This document shows, in pieces, positions 10,101 to 18,126 of a DNA stretch of 63,601 nucleotides (within the stretch, counting starts at the first letter, position 1; each line of letters starts with the position of its first letter). Made by a program: the position numbers and the translations under genes. The notes under the pieces were generated by a model. The model ran no database searches. It worked only from the letters and a program-made list of their open reading frames with translations, and had not been told where the DNA came from. The stretch comes from an uncultured bacterium (GTDB lineage Bacteria; Actinomycetota; Coriobacteriia; Coriobacteriales; Eggerthellaceae), in contig CAJMOJ010000003.1 in the NCBI GenBank assembly GCA_905215035.1, positions 1-63,601 on the forward strand, in the 5' to 3' direction.

Positions 10101-12309
10101 CACGTGTCTGTACCGTATACGTATCATCACCTAAAACGTCCTCGATCGCATCTCCTGGTACAAGCGAATTCTTAGGAAGTGTGCTGATATCAGCATCTGC
10201 AGCGGCTTCTACAACGTTCGTATAATAGGTAGGATCAACCGCATCTTTATTGGTTGGGTCGGCATAAGGCACACCAGTAATCCAAGTAGACAAATCATAC
10301 GTTGGATCTTGAGGATAGCGTGCATCAATCACCAATTCACGAGGAGCGATAATACCTTTAACGGTAAGCGTGCCATCGCTTTGCAATCCCTTAATAGCGT
10401 AGTCGGCTGCTTCCAATCCGTGGATCTCAACACCTTGTAAAACAAGATCTTTACCAACACCGGCATTGCTATCTACATACGTTGCGCTGGTGTAAGTGAT
10501 ATACGCTTGAGCGCCCTTAGGCAAAAGGTCAGAAACGTTAATGCTACCAGCAGGAAGAGTATTGGTTCCGTCGTAAGTCTTGAGATAATTGCGTCCTGAA
10601 ACAGGAACTTTTGTCCCCTCTGGATTTGTTGGATTAGTTGGATCTACGTCAGTGATAACCGTATCTTTTGTACCATCAGGCACATAATTGGGATTATCAG
10701 GATTATTAGGGTTATTAGGATCATCAGGATCAAGCGGGTTATCAGGATCCTCAGGTGCCGATGGAGTTACTGGTGTTGCCGGATCAGTCAGATCAAGTTC
10801 TTTTTGCTTAATTTTAAAGGTAGTTGAACCTGGCTTATAGTCTACTAAGCCACCATGCTGCCCATCTGCTTGCTCAAATGGCTGTTGGAATACTGCATTG
10901 GACACAACCTTATACGTTCCTACATGCTTAGGTTCTTCATCCATCAGAATCCAGTCATCATCTCTGTTGACATTACCGCCTGGTTTTAATTGATAGAACG
11001 TGCGTGTTGGCGTTGTTGGCTCGGTAATAAAGTTTTGATTTTCATCGCGGCCTGTAATGGTTACGACATCGCCACCGTTAACGTTTTCGCGAATAGAAAG
11101 AGGCTGACCCACTGAAATATTATCAGCCTCAGTCGTGATGGTTTTTCCTTCAGGATCGATATTGATATCGACCTTTACATAAACATCAACATTGGCATCC
11201 CCATCGCCTGTTGAGGTATCGACGCCGGAATCATCATCGCCCTCCATACCACCGTATTCAATAACGTATGCTGTACACGAAGTATTGCCATTAGCAAAGT
11301 CATTCCACAATCCACCTACTGATGAATAGAAATGCATACATTGCTCACCGTTTGAATTATTAGGCTCATTGGAAGACCAGTTATTATAGATATGAGTTGC
11401 ACTCGTATGAATAGGATCAGGAGAAGGATCCGGTGCAGCAACTGGTTTGTTTAGTCCATAAGAAACCAGCTTCCCTTTTTCTGGCCCGTCAACCCAAAAA
11501 TAGTAAGCAGCTGACGGCATGGTGCTTGCGGGAATCGTAATGCCTTTACTCTTATAAAAATCCGCATATGTATCTTTTACGGGACCTGTATAAGCATCGA
11601 GACACGTAGCTGCAGTCCAACAGTTTTCACCAATCATGGTATAGACATAATCATGTTCTTTTTGACTCGTGATGGTAACAAGATAGCCTTGCATACCCAT
11701 ATATTTCTTTTGCTGAGCAGCTTTATAGGCAGTTTCCCAAGAAGCGCCACTTGCCTTAACGGTTTCGTAATAGTGACCATTAAGTGAATTGTAGTCGATC
11801 GTAGTATTAACGGGGTCGAAGCTTGCAATCATACGCAAGCTTTTTGTGCTCGTACCATCGAGCGTAATTTCGAGATTTTGACGAAGATAGTCAGCCCACT
11901 CATCAGCAGTTGCGCCATCAGTCACATTGATTGAAACATTAGCGCGTTTGCTACCCTCATAACGTACGAATTTTCCGGATCCCGGAAGCGTAATACTATC
12001 GTTTGCCGTAATAGCTGAAGTGAATTGAACCGTAATCGATTTAATCTTACGATCAGTATTTGACTCTACCGTCAACCGAGGGAACCGATACGTGTTTGTT
12101 GTTCCCTCTTTAAGTTCAGCCGCGCCCGCTTTAATAACAAGCGTGACGCCATCAACTGTTGTTGAACTTGATTCGTTATCGTCTTGCGCTGTTGCTGTTG
12201 CCTCATCTGCCCATGCATTACGCTGAGTACCACCCAGTGGGAGCATCAACGTAGAAGCGAGAATGAATGCAAGCGTTACAAGCAAGCTTTTCTTTCCAAT
12301 GTGCTCCAT
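7150..12309 (-). CDS. Giant wall-anchored surface protein with C-type-lectin-like domain
   Basis: 1719 residues. The start is supported by AGAAGG five to seven bases upstream. An N-terminal signal peptide (residues ~8-34, cut near NAWA) is followed by a C-type-lectin-like domain at ~170-355, recognised by GYLVTITSQKEH, the WVDGPEKG stretch and a final NEPNN...CMHF...WNDF...CTAYVIEYGG pattern. A proline-rich DPNNPNNPDNP linker and a YDG-type beta module (KTYDGTNTLPAG) come next, then repeated beta modules with GGPGTI and NHSIEVV signatures and a Ser/Thr/Ala-rich low-complexity stretch near 1270-1430. The C-terminus has TTKTGD, a hydrophobic helix and a basic tail RRFSKNS, the layout of a sortase substrate, although the usual Leu-Pro is absent. 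Probably a host-binding adhesin; sugar or protein ligand unknown. Confidence 0.9.
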   Translation of the reverse strand: MEHIGKKSLLVTLAFILASTLMLPLGGTQRNAWADEATATAQDDNESSSTTVDGVTLVIKAGAAELKEGTTNTYRFPRLTVESNTDRKIKSITVQFTSAITANDSITLPGSGKFVRYEGSKRANVSINVTDGATADEWADYLRQNLEITLDGTSTKSLRMIASFDPVNTTIDYNSLNGHYYETVKASGASWETAYKAAQQKKYMGMQGYLVTITSQKEHDYVYTMIGENCWTAATCLDAYTGPVKDTYADFYKSKGITIPASTMPSAAYYFWVDGPEKGKLVSYGLNKPVAAPDPSPDPIHTSATHIYNNWSSNEPNNSNGEQCMHFYSSVGGLWNDFANGNTSCTAYVIEYGGMEGDDDSGVDTSTGDGDANVDVYVKVDINIDPEGKTITTEADNISVGQPLSIRENVNGGDVVTITGRDENQNFITEPTTPTRTFYQLKPGGNVNRDDDWILMDEEPKHVGTYKVVSNAVFQQPFEQADGQHGGLVDYKPGSTTFKIKQKELDLTDPATPVTPSAPEDPDNPLDPDDPNNPNNPDNPNYVPDGTKDTVITDVDPTNPTNPEGTKVPVSGRNYLKTYDGTNTLPAGSINVSDLLPKGAQAYITYTSATYVDSNAGVGKDLVLQGVEIHGLEAADYAIKGLQSDGTLTVKGIIAPRELVIDARYPQDPTYDLSTWITGVPYADPTNKDAVDPTYYTNVVEAAADADISTLPKNSLVPGDAIEDVLGDDTYTVQTRGGLVFNTNNPQVGTYLLTPHFSKVATQGSAQGFLTDNGNYVVKFNAAQLKVTERPIINITETDEGDPDPIVIEEPVKPTTPKPDPIGDDEIKKIIEDHFPQPGDDSSGNKPGTNPGGNPGGNPGDKPGIPEGVDPIITITKGGTVVPEIDPSEPGEYHIHVVYPDPEGTDVEVDIVYIVENPPTPTDPEALTFNITTKLKGATAGATITPSMSVVKGSNAQVTWAAGEDAYVALVEVDGKPIDTASTEFNFEAIAANHEVVVTLVPVPVINAHTTNGFYTISVNTYGATAGIDSVSPSAITTKGDNHSVSWSVLPGYQVQSVSIDGKKLSADQIAQGTYTFTNVSANHAVDIVFASEAGDPMLSQNMLQVTTKIEGGPGMITGGSTVVQGGTYKVAWEPIIQTTTDRSDPNYAVYEVVSVKVNDSLAAGNDDRELELANIKENKEVVVTLKPVTYNVKIMTYGNGTAKPSRTVFKGNHYIDIDADAAAGARITYIEVDGQEAYKEASTATGAAEQAADARLPLASVANLLSTSVSAFAHIEGVEGDEQTQTSTSSGNKTSSATAGATDSATDVVSGSEQAGSSDENTTEDGVSGATTNEGSDLGADTSESATADNQGVQASDAEQDSTNATEQVAEDSSADALAAALKSEQIVNALAQTAQALSAITPEFGTENVTQPTRNDTNTHMDMGITDIDKDHVIKVYFADENEPPANPDSLKEQGKTPVEIEVGIDGGPGEITGGGIFDKDAIDPSNPPKVHWDIPETYMPTEVVITPKGGSSNPVRIPITDPDATEMTLPDWIFNGDGPYEVTLVTDKRVEGDDVVPLQRDANNPNNAEQGEKFLIETHISGGPGTITANTEVNKSSSQTVTWTVGEYNGVKYRVAKVIIDGVEHPELIDATEYTFEDIAANHSIEVVLEPIPNPEQAGGTDGSQQGDNADQNGQSGKGSTTKTGDVTMPFVAGISILAILAAGALIAMRRFSKNS

Positions 12310-12650
12310 AATGACCTTCTTTCAAGCAGAACAGCACCTATATGGGAACGATTTGAGGTGTGTCCCCCTACTCACATGCTGATCACATGTAAGTAGCCAA
12401 TGCACTTATCTCTGCTATAGCCCGATACAAATAAAGTCATATGGTCAGATTTTTGCACCATAACCTTGCTATTTCAATATCCTTTTGTCATTAAATACAT
12501 ATTTATTTGATATTAAATTAGTATTTTTTGTCATATTTACGAAAATATGACAGCAAAACTGCATGGGGTAAGTGAAATAGACAGAGTGGACAAAACGCAT
12601 ACTTGGTGCACACTTTTTTCGGATATCCCTTTTCTTTTTTTGGATCTTTA
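12310..12650. other. Upstream region of the lectin-domain gene
   Basis: No gene seen. The part nearest 12310 holds the leader and ribosome site of the minus-strand adhesin. The AT-rich part at 12470-12560 probably contains its promoter; no confident -35/-10 pair could be assigned. A 10-bp inverted repeat (TGTCATATTT, four-base loop, complement) spans 12529-12552 and could be a regulator site. Confidence 0.5.
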
Positions 12651-12653
12651 TAG

Positions 12654-12689
12654 AAAAAGGTCAGAAGTATTACTACTCCTGACCTTTAC
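12654..12689 (-). terminator. Likely terminator of the nhaC-type gene
   Basis: AAAGGTCAG at 12656-12664 pairs with CTGACCTTT at 12679-12687. Read on the minus strand the hairpin is followed by TTTTTC. It lies about 100 bases beyond the antiporter stop, on the far side of the octamer array. Confidence 0.7.
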
Positions 12690-12697
12690 AAGCTTAT

Positions 12698-12801
12698 AGT
12701 GACTCGCGTGATTGCTTTTCTGACTTTGCGCTCTTACGCTCTTATATTCTCACACTATCACGCTTTTATATTTTCCCACTCTTACTTCATTATGCTTTTT
12801 G
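12698..12801. repeat. Degenerate 8-base tandem array at the antiporter 3' end
   Basis: Can be cut into consecutive octamers, clearest at 12730-12801: gctcttac, gctcttat, attctcac, actatcac, gcttttat, attttccc, actcttac, ttcattat, gctttttg. Columns 3 and 7 are almost always T and A. The antiporter stop codon (12790-12792) falls inside one unit. No protein reading is intended because most of it lies past the stop. Confidence 0.65.
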
Positions 12802-14421
12802 CGCTTTGCTTCGTAGACCCAAAATCGCAACAATTGCAATGATGACAACAATTCCGCCAATAAGAGATGGCCACGGACTTCCTGTGAAACCAGAAACAAA
12901 ATAGCCGATTGCACATACACCTGCAACAATAGAAGCATATGGGATCTGTGTTGCAACGTGGCGCAGATGATTACAATCAGCACCTGCAGAAGACAGGATG
13001 GTTGTATCCGAGATAGGTGAAATATGATCACCATATACAGCACCTGCAAGTGTTGCACCAATGGTTACCAAAAAGAGTGGATCAGACTCAGGGAATACGC
13101 CTAAAACAATAGGTAAAATCAACGCAATAGTGCCCCATGATGTACCCATCGCAAAACCAATAAAGGCAGACACAATAAAGATAACAAGCGGCAGGAATTG
13201 CAAACCAAAACCGATGGTTTGCAAGAAGGTCGCAACAAAATCACCTGTACCGAGCATGTAGCGGCAACATCCACCCAACGACCATGCAAGAACCAAAATC
13301 ATAATGGCGCCCACCATCGAGCGCACGCCCTCCGACATACCCTCAACGAAACGTTGCAGTCCAAGAAGTTTACGTGGCAAAAACATCACCGCAGCAACAG
13401 TAATTGCGACAATAGCACCGATACAGAGACCTCCAACAGGGTTTTCTCCAACCGCAACAGCAAATTCAACTCCATCAAAGAATCCACCAACGTAGAGCAT
13501 GCCAATGATAGAGAAGATGATCAAAATCAAGATAGGAACAACAAGGTCATAAACTTTGCCATGCGTTGAGACATCAAGGCCTTTAAACTCTTCCATAGCA
13601 GCGCCTGCAGTCTCTTCTAAATCAGAGTTCTCAGTAATGATTGTCTCCATTGCCTCGCCTTCATGAGGAAGACGCGCATGGCTAATGGCATCAAGAGGAG
13701 TATCATCCTCAGGAATATCATGCATCGTGTGTTCAGCAAAATCTTCTTGCGCCTTTTTCATAGAGCCCCAATCGTGGCCCATGATACAAACAGCAAACAC
13801 GAAAACAATCGTAATTAATGCATATAAGTTATAGGGGATAGAGGCAATAAAGGTGTTAAACCCGTCTTGGCCTAAATAACCACCTACCGCAACAGCCCAA
13901 GAAGAAACAGGAGCGATAATACAAATAGGGGCAGCGGTTGAGTCAATAATCCATGCGAGTTTTTCATGACTGATTTTGAATTTATCAGTAACGGGACGCA
14001 TAACAGCACCAACCGTAAGACAATTGAAATAGTCATCTACAAAGATTAATACGCCCAAAATTGCAGTCATTACTGATGCCATGCGGGCACTTTTAATATG
14101 TTGCGATACCCATGCAGCGTAGGCGCGTGAACCACCCGCCACGGTTATCAACATGGTCAGTGCTCCCAATAATGCCAAAAATAAAATTAGCGCGGCATTC
14201 TCTGCAATCTTGTCAGCGAACATAGCGGGTAAAAGGCAGAATGCTGAAACCACCGAATCGACACTTACACCATCAAGGACAAACTCGTAGATCAACAGAC
14301 CAGATAAAACACCAGCTGTAAGCGACGAATACACCTCTTTGGTAATGAGCGCTAAACCAAGTGCTAACAATGGCGGCACAATAGACCACGCACCGGTCGC
14401 TAATAACTCCATTCCCTCCAT
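12790..14421 (-). CDS. Na+/H+ antiporter, NhaC family
   Basis: 543 residues and about eleven to twelve hydrophobic helices. The family signature region FVDDYFNCLTVGAVMRPVTD at ~125-145 and the C-terminal GTSWGTIALILPIVLG and GDHISPISDTTILSSAG stretches are typical of NhaC-type antiporters, which exchange Na+ for H+ across the membrane. A charged cytoplasmic loop at ~215-275 (rich in Glu/Asp) is longer than in many relatives. Start at 14421 is well supported by AAGGAGAGTTCCC. Transcribed alone or with nothing obvious upstream; the symporter gene upstream has its own 3' structures. It could serve other substrates of the family such as amino acid/cation exchange, but the DDYFN motif favours NhaC-like transport. 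Confidence 0.88.
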   Translation of the reverse strand: MEGMELLATGAWSIVPPLLALGLALITKEVYSSLTAGVLSGLLIYEFVLDGVSVDSVVSAFCLLPAMFADKIAENAALILFLALLGALTMLITVAGGSRAYAAWVSQHIKSARMASVMTAILGVLIFVDDYFNCLTVGAVMRPVTDKFKISHEKLAWIIDSTAAPICIIAPVSSWAVAVGGYLGQDGFNTFIASIPYNLYALITIVFVFAVCIMGHDWGSMKKAQEDFAEHTMHDIPEDDTPLDAISHARLPHEGEAMETIITENSDLEETAGAAMEEFKGLDVSTHGKVYDLVVPILILIIFSIIGMLYVGGFFDGVEFAVAVGENPVGGLCIGAIVAITVAAVMFLPRKLLGLQRFVEGMSEGVRSMVGAIMILVLAWSLGGCCRYMLGTGDFVATFLQTIGFGLQFLPLVIFIVSAFIGFAMGTSWGTIALILPIVLGVFPESDPLFLVTIGATLAGAVYGDHISPISDTTILSSAGADCNHLRHVATQIPYASIVAGVCAIGYFVSGFTGSPWPSLIGGIVVIIAIVAILGLRSKAQKA

Positions 14422-14703
14422 GGGAACTCTCCTTACCTAACTAGGACATGCTTAATATGCAGCAGTACAAGATGCTTTGTATGCGCCGCTGTATATATCG
14501 CCCCTATTGTAGCGGTAGTCCACAAACAGCTTGACTTTTAGCTGTCAGAAAATAGGTGGGAGAGGAAAAATTGCTTATTGATAAACTGAAGGAGCGCTCA
14601 TGCGCCCCTTCACCTCAACACCACTCAACAGTACATAACAGTACATGTTTATGTACTTTACTTATCATTATTAGATACTTTAAACAGCATTGATACTTAT
14701 CTT
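14422..14703. other. Spacer upstream of the antiporter with several hairpins
   Basis: No gene. It contains the antiporter leader and ribosome site, a TACAAT that could be its -10 near 14510, a 6-bp inverted repeat (ACAGCT/AGCTGT) near 14526-14546, a hairpin at 14588-14611, and AGTACAT/ATGTACT with a four-base loop at 14640-14657. An aacagtacat direct repeat overlaps the last. Confidence 0.45.
14588..14611 (-). terminator. Possible terminator of the symporter gene
   Basis: GAAGGAGCGC and GCGCCCCTTC pair with one mismatch around a TCAT loop. It lies about 165 bases past the symporter stop. There is no strong U-run, so termination is only possible. Confidence 0.4.
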
Positions 14704-14775
14704 GCTGTAGTGCTGTAGTGCTGTAGTGTTGTAGTACTGCAGTGTTGTAGTACCGCATTACTACATTGCCGTATT
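14704..14775. repeat. Nine-unit degenerate octamer array at the symporter 3' end
   Basis: Nine consecutive octamers: gctgtagt three times, then gttgtagt, actgcagt, gttgtagt, accgcatt, actacatt, gccgtatt. Column 6 is A and column 8 is T in all nine. The array ends exactly on the symporter stop codon (14774-14776). The order of change suggests identical young units at one end and older, diverged ones near the gene. Confidence 0.9.
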
Positions 14776-16423
14776 ATTTATCACCACTATTTTCTTGAGA
14801 ACCCGTGCTCGTATCATGCCCGTTATGAGTATTCGTGTTGCCTTGTGTGGCCAGACGCGCCTTATTAGCCTCACGAGCGTGCGCTACCTCTTCTTCGAGT
14901 TCGTGGATAAATTCTCGATCGATTGCACCCTCAACAGCAGGAGGCTTAACGCTAAACGGAACACGAGGAGTAAACAAACTCACTAAAGGAACCACGACCA
15001 AAGACAACAGCATAGCAAGCGCACCACAGTTAATAGGACTTGCAATCCAAGGTGTTCCTACAAATCCTGCAATCATATTGCCCGTGGTTAAACCAACACC
15101 CAAGATAAATGATGCCCATACGGCTGCTTTGGAAATGCGCCCTGAGAACAATCCCCAGAAGAAGGGGCCTAAAAATGCGCCCGCTAATGCACCCCATGAA
15201 ATACTCATAAGCTGAGCGATAAAGGTAATGGTCGAGTTATATTGCACCAATGCAATAACAGAAGAAACCACTACAAAAACAATAAGCAATCCGCGCATCC
15301 AGCCAATTTGCTGTTTCTCGCTCATCTTTTTGATTACGTTGCCTTTAATCAAGTCAAGCGTCAAGGTTGACGATGAGGTGAGAACCAATGAGGACAGCGT
15401 AGACATAGAAGCTGATAACACCAATACAACAACGATGCCCAACAAAATATCAGGAAGACCAGAAAGCATGGTCGGAATAATAGAATCATAAATAGGAGTA
15501 CCGTTAGCAGCATAGGCAATCTCATCGCCAAATAAACGACCAAAACCACCCAAGAAGTACGATCCACCTGCCACAACAAAAGCGAAGATCGTTGAGATAA
15601 TAGCACCCTGTTTAATAGCAGGACCTGACTTGATTGCATAAAACTTAGTAATCATTTGTGGAAGACCCCAGGTGCCTAACGAGGTCAGAATAATTACACC
15701 AACCAAATTGAAAAGATCTGGTCCGAACATGGAAACAAACGCGCCTTGCAATTGGCTTCCCTCTGCAGGAATAGTTGAAAGAGTGATAACCGCCTCAGAG
15801 AAGCCACCGTGTCCTGCAAGAACCGCCCCAATAACTGCGACAATACCTACCAGCATGATAAGGCCCTGAATAAAATCATTCATAACCGTTGCCATATAGC
15901 CGCCGAGAACAACATAAATACAGGTCACCACAGCCATGCCGATAACGCACCATTCGTATGGCAAGCCAAAAGCCATACCAAACAAACGTGAAAGACCGTT
16001 ATATACAGAAGCAGTATAAGGAATCAAGAAGACAAAAATGATTGCTGCCGAAGCAATACGAAGACCTTTTGAACGATAGCGCTTGCCAAAAAATTCAGGC
16101 ATTGTTGTTGCACGCAAGCGTTGTGTCATCTCTCGCGTACGGGGACCAAGTACCCACCATGCGAGCAGAGAGCCTAATACTGCATTGCCAATACCAATCC
16201 AAAATGCTGCAAGGCCGTATTTCCATCCAAATTGTCCCGCATAACCAACAAAGATTACTGCAGAAAAGTAGCTCGTTCCGAATGCAAAGGCAGATAGCCA
16301 AGGCCCAACATTACGGCCGCCCAAAATAAACCCGTCAACACTTTTTGAGTGCGATCGCGACATAATTCCTATGCCAACAACAACTCCAACAAAAATGACA
16401 ATAATACATATTTTGGCAATCAT
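14774..16423 (-). CDS. Sodium:solute symporter (SSS family)
   Basis: 549 residues with about thirteen hydrophobic helices. The N-terminal pattern SVDGFILGGRNVGPWLSAFAF, followed by TSYFSAVIFVG and WKYGLAAFWIGIGN, is the family core for sodium-coupled uptake. The central GGYMATVMNDFIQGLIM is also typical. The C-terminal ~60 residues are hydrophilic, acidic then Asn/Thr/His-rich (TQGNTNTHNGHDTSTG), and look disordered. The substrate cannot be told from sequence; proline-, pantothenate- and solute-type members look alike at this level. The gene is divergent from hydE. A hairpin lies in the leader, and the 3' end abuts the octamer array. Confidence 0.9.
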   Translation of the reverse strand: MIAKICIIVIFVGVVVGIGIMSRSHSKSVDGFILGGRNVGPWLSAFAFGTSYFSAVIFVGYAGQFGWKYGLAAFWIGIGNAVLGSLLAWWVLGPRTREMTQRLRATTMPEFFGKRYRSKGLRIASAAIIFVFLIPYTASVYNGLSRLFGMAFGLPYEWCVIGMAVVTCIYVVLGGYMATVMNDFIQGLIMLVGIVAVIGAVLAGHGGFSEAVITLSTIPAEGSQLQGAFVSMFGPDLFNLVGVIILTSLGTWGLPQMITKFYAIKSGPAIKQGAIISTIFAFVVAGGSYFLGGFGRLFGDEIAYAANGTPIYDSIIPTMLSGLPDILLGIVVVLVLSASMSTLSSLVLTSSSTLTLDLIKGNVIKKMSEKQQIGWMRGLLIVFVVVSSVIALVQYNSTITFIAQLMSISWGALAGAFLGPFFWGLFSGRISKAAVWASFILGVGLTTGNMIAGFVGTPWIASPINCGALAMLLSLVVVPLVSLFTPRVPFSVKPPAVEGAIDREFIHELEEEVAHAREANKARLATQGNTNTHNGHDTSTGSQENSGDK

Positions 16424-16478
16424 GGCGCCCTACTCTTTGCTCTCTTGAATATCTACGCGCTTAACGTACGCGTAAAAG

Positions 16479-16498
16479 CCCGTGTATTTACACGCGGG
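16479..16498 (-). promoter_or_regulatory. Hairpin in the symporter leader
   Basis: On the minus strand CCCGCGTGTA and TACACGGG pair with one bulged base, followed by CTTTTAC. Sitting 55 bases before the symporter start, it could be an attenuator or simply leader structure. Not tested. Confidence 0.3.
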
Positions 16499-16594
16499 TC
16501 GTTAGCCTAGCACAATCATTTTTCACAACTCGCAATATTAAATTGCTTTTTGGATTACTTTTATTTTTCATACGATGAATGGGTTCACTATGGT

Positions 16595-17839
16595 ATGTTG
16601 CTCAAAGAATTAGTTGGTATGACAAACGCAAACGGAGCATCTTTGGCTACATCAGGAAAAGAGTCTTTGCATCAAACTGCTAGCTTGCCGATTACCCAAA
16701 CCGAGCATAGTGACGAACGTCTACCACAACGTGTAAGCACATACTCACCTGAACATATCAACGAGCTTGTAAATCTTCTTGCCACTCAACACGCGCTTTC
16801 TGAAGATGAATGGTGCGAACTGTATACCTTGCATGCAAATGCGGTTGCTCTTGATACCTCTTTTACATCTGACACACCTGTTGCATCTACCTTGTTTGCT
16901 CCCCTTTTCAAAAAAGCTCAAACATTGCGCGATAAGATCTATGGCCGAACCGTCTTTTTGCGTGGGTTACTTGAGGTGTCCAACTACTGCAAAAATGATT
17001 GCTACTATTGTGGCATTCGCGCGCACAACACTTGCGTTACCCGATATAGACTCTCCCTAGATGATATCCTTGCAAGTTGCAAAATTGGTTATTCGCTCGG
17101 GTACCGTACCTTTGTCCTGCAAGGTGGAGAAGATCCTCATTTTCCGTATGTCGATGTGATTGCCGCACTCCATGAGATCTACCCGGATTGCGCACTTACG
17201 GTATCTGCAGGGGAACTCGACTATGCCACGTACCAAGCACTCTATGATGCAGGTGCTCGCCGTTATCTTTTGCGTCATGAGACAGCAAACCCCACACATT
17301 ATCGCCAACTCCATCCCGAGTCTATGAGTCTTGAAAACCGAAAACACTGCTTATATACGTTACGAGAAATAGGATTTCAAGTAGGGAGCGGGTTTCTTGT
17401 AGGAGCCCCCTTTGAGACTCCCCAGACCTGGGCACAGAATATGCAGTTTTTACATGAACTTGATCCTCATATGATTGGTATTGGACCCTTTATCCCTCAT
17501 AAAGACACACCTTTTGCCTTGTACGCACATGGTTCAGTGGAAACAACGCTCTTTACCCTTGCCTGCCTGCGCCTCGCTCATCCCTATGCGCTCTTACCCG
17601 CAACAACCGCGCTGGCCACACTCGCCCCACAAGGACGCATTCGTGCACTTGATGCTGGCGCTAATGTCATTATGCCTAATATTTCTCCTCAGTCCCATCG
17701 CCAAGATTATGCGCTCTACGATCACAAACTTGCTTCAGGCCTTGAAGCTATCGAATGTCACCAAGCGCTCGTAACAGATCTTAAGCAACATGGATATCAC
17801 ACCGTCATCACACGTGGAGACTCACTGGTAACTACTTAG
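16595..17839 (+). CDS. hydE: [FeFe]-hydrogenase H-cluster maturase HydE (radical SAM)
   Basis: Radical SAM enzyme that acts in building the diiron dithiolate part of the H-cluster. The iron-sulfur/SAM motif CKNDCYYCGIR (Cys-x3-Cys-x2-Cys) follows GLLEVSNY. Downstream lie LQGGEDPHF, the ETANP stretch, SGFLVGAPFET and IGIGPFIPHKDTPF, all HydE-like and close to biotin synthase in fold. The start is uncertain: a TTG at 16550 and ATGs at 16595 and 16619 are all in frame and none has a good ribosome site. The first ~60 residues are poorly conserved either way. It lies directly before the hydrogenase genes and the stop is inside an octamer array. HydE rather than BioB, given hydG, hydF and hydA nearby. 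Confidence 0.9.
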   Translation: MLLKELVGMTNANGASLATSGKESLHQTASLPITQTEHSDERLPQRVSTYSPEHINELVNLLATQHALSEDEWCELYTLHANAVALDTSFTSDTPVASTLFAPLFKKAQTLRDKIYGRTVFLRGLLEVSNYCKNDCYYCGIRAHNTCVTRYRLSLDDILASCKIGYSLGYRTFVLQGGEDPHFPYVDVIAALHEIYPDCALTVSAGELDYATYQALYDAGARRYLLRHETANPTHYRQLHPESMSLENRKHCLYTLREIGFQVGSGFLVGAPFETPQTWAQNMQFLHELDPHMIGIGPFIPHKDTPFALYAHGSVETTLFTLACLRLAHPYALLPATTALATLAPQGRIRALDAGANVIMPNISPQSHRQDYALYDHKLASGLEAIECHQALVTDLKQHGYHTVITRGDSLVTT

Positions 17840-17908
17840 CTACCTAGTTGACTATATACCTAGTTAGCCATGCGGTTAGTTATTATTAGTCACTATTGAG
17901 TTAGTTAA
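17821..17908. repeat. Degenerate octamer array at the hydE 3' end
   Basis: Units from 17829: taactact, tagctacc, tagttgac, tatatacc, tagttagc, catgcggt, tagttatt, attagtca, ctattgag, ttagttaa. It starts in the last codons of hydE and includes the stop at 17837-17839. Less regular than the array at 14704 but on the same 8-base step. Confidence 0.55.
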
Positions 17909-18126
17909 CCAAGGCAAACTTTTATAGTATACGCCATAGACCCCATAATTGAAACCTTCAAAACTGCGCTTTGTGCTACGCAGCATAGTGCTCGCAAAAC
18001 CATCGGGTATATTTTATGCATCTGTCTTTTAACGTAGTTTGCTTCAAGTTAGAAAGCCCGCTTTGCAAGCAAGGTGACTTTAAAACCCAGATTGTATGTA
18101 TGTCCATTTTAATCAGGAGGTTCGAG

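Noticed and set aside
18016..18126. Upstream extension of the GltD-like gene
   Set aside because: The extra 37 codons lie before a strong AGGAGG site and are unlike the family.
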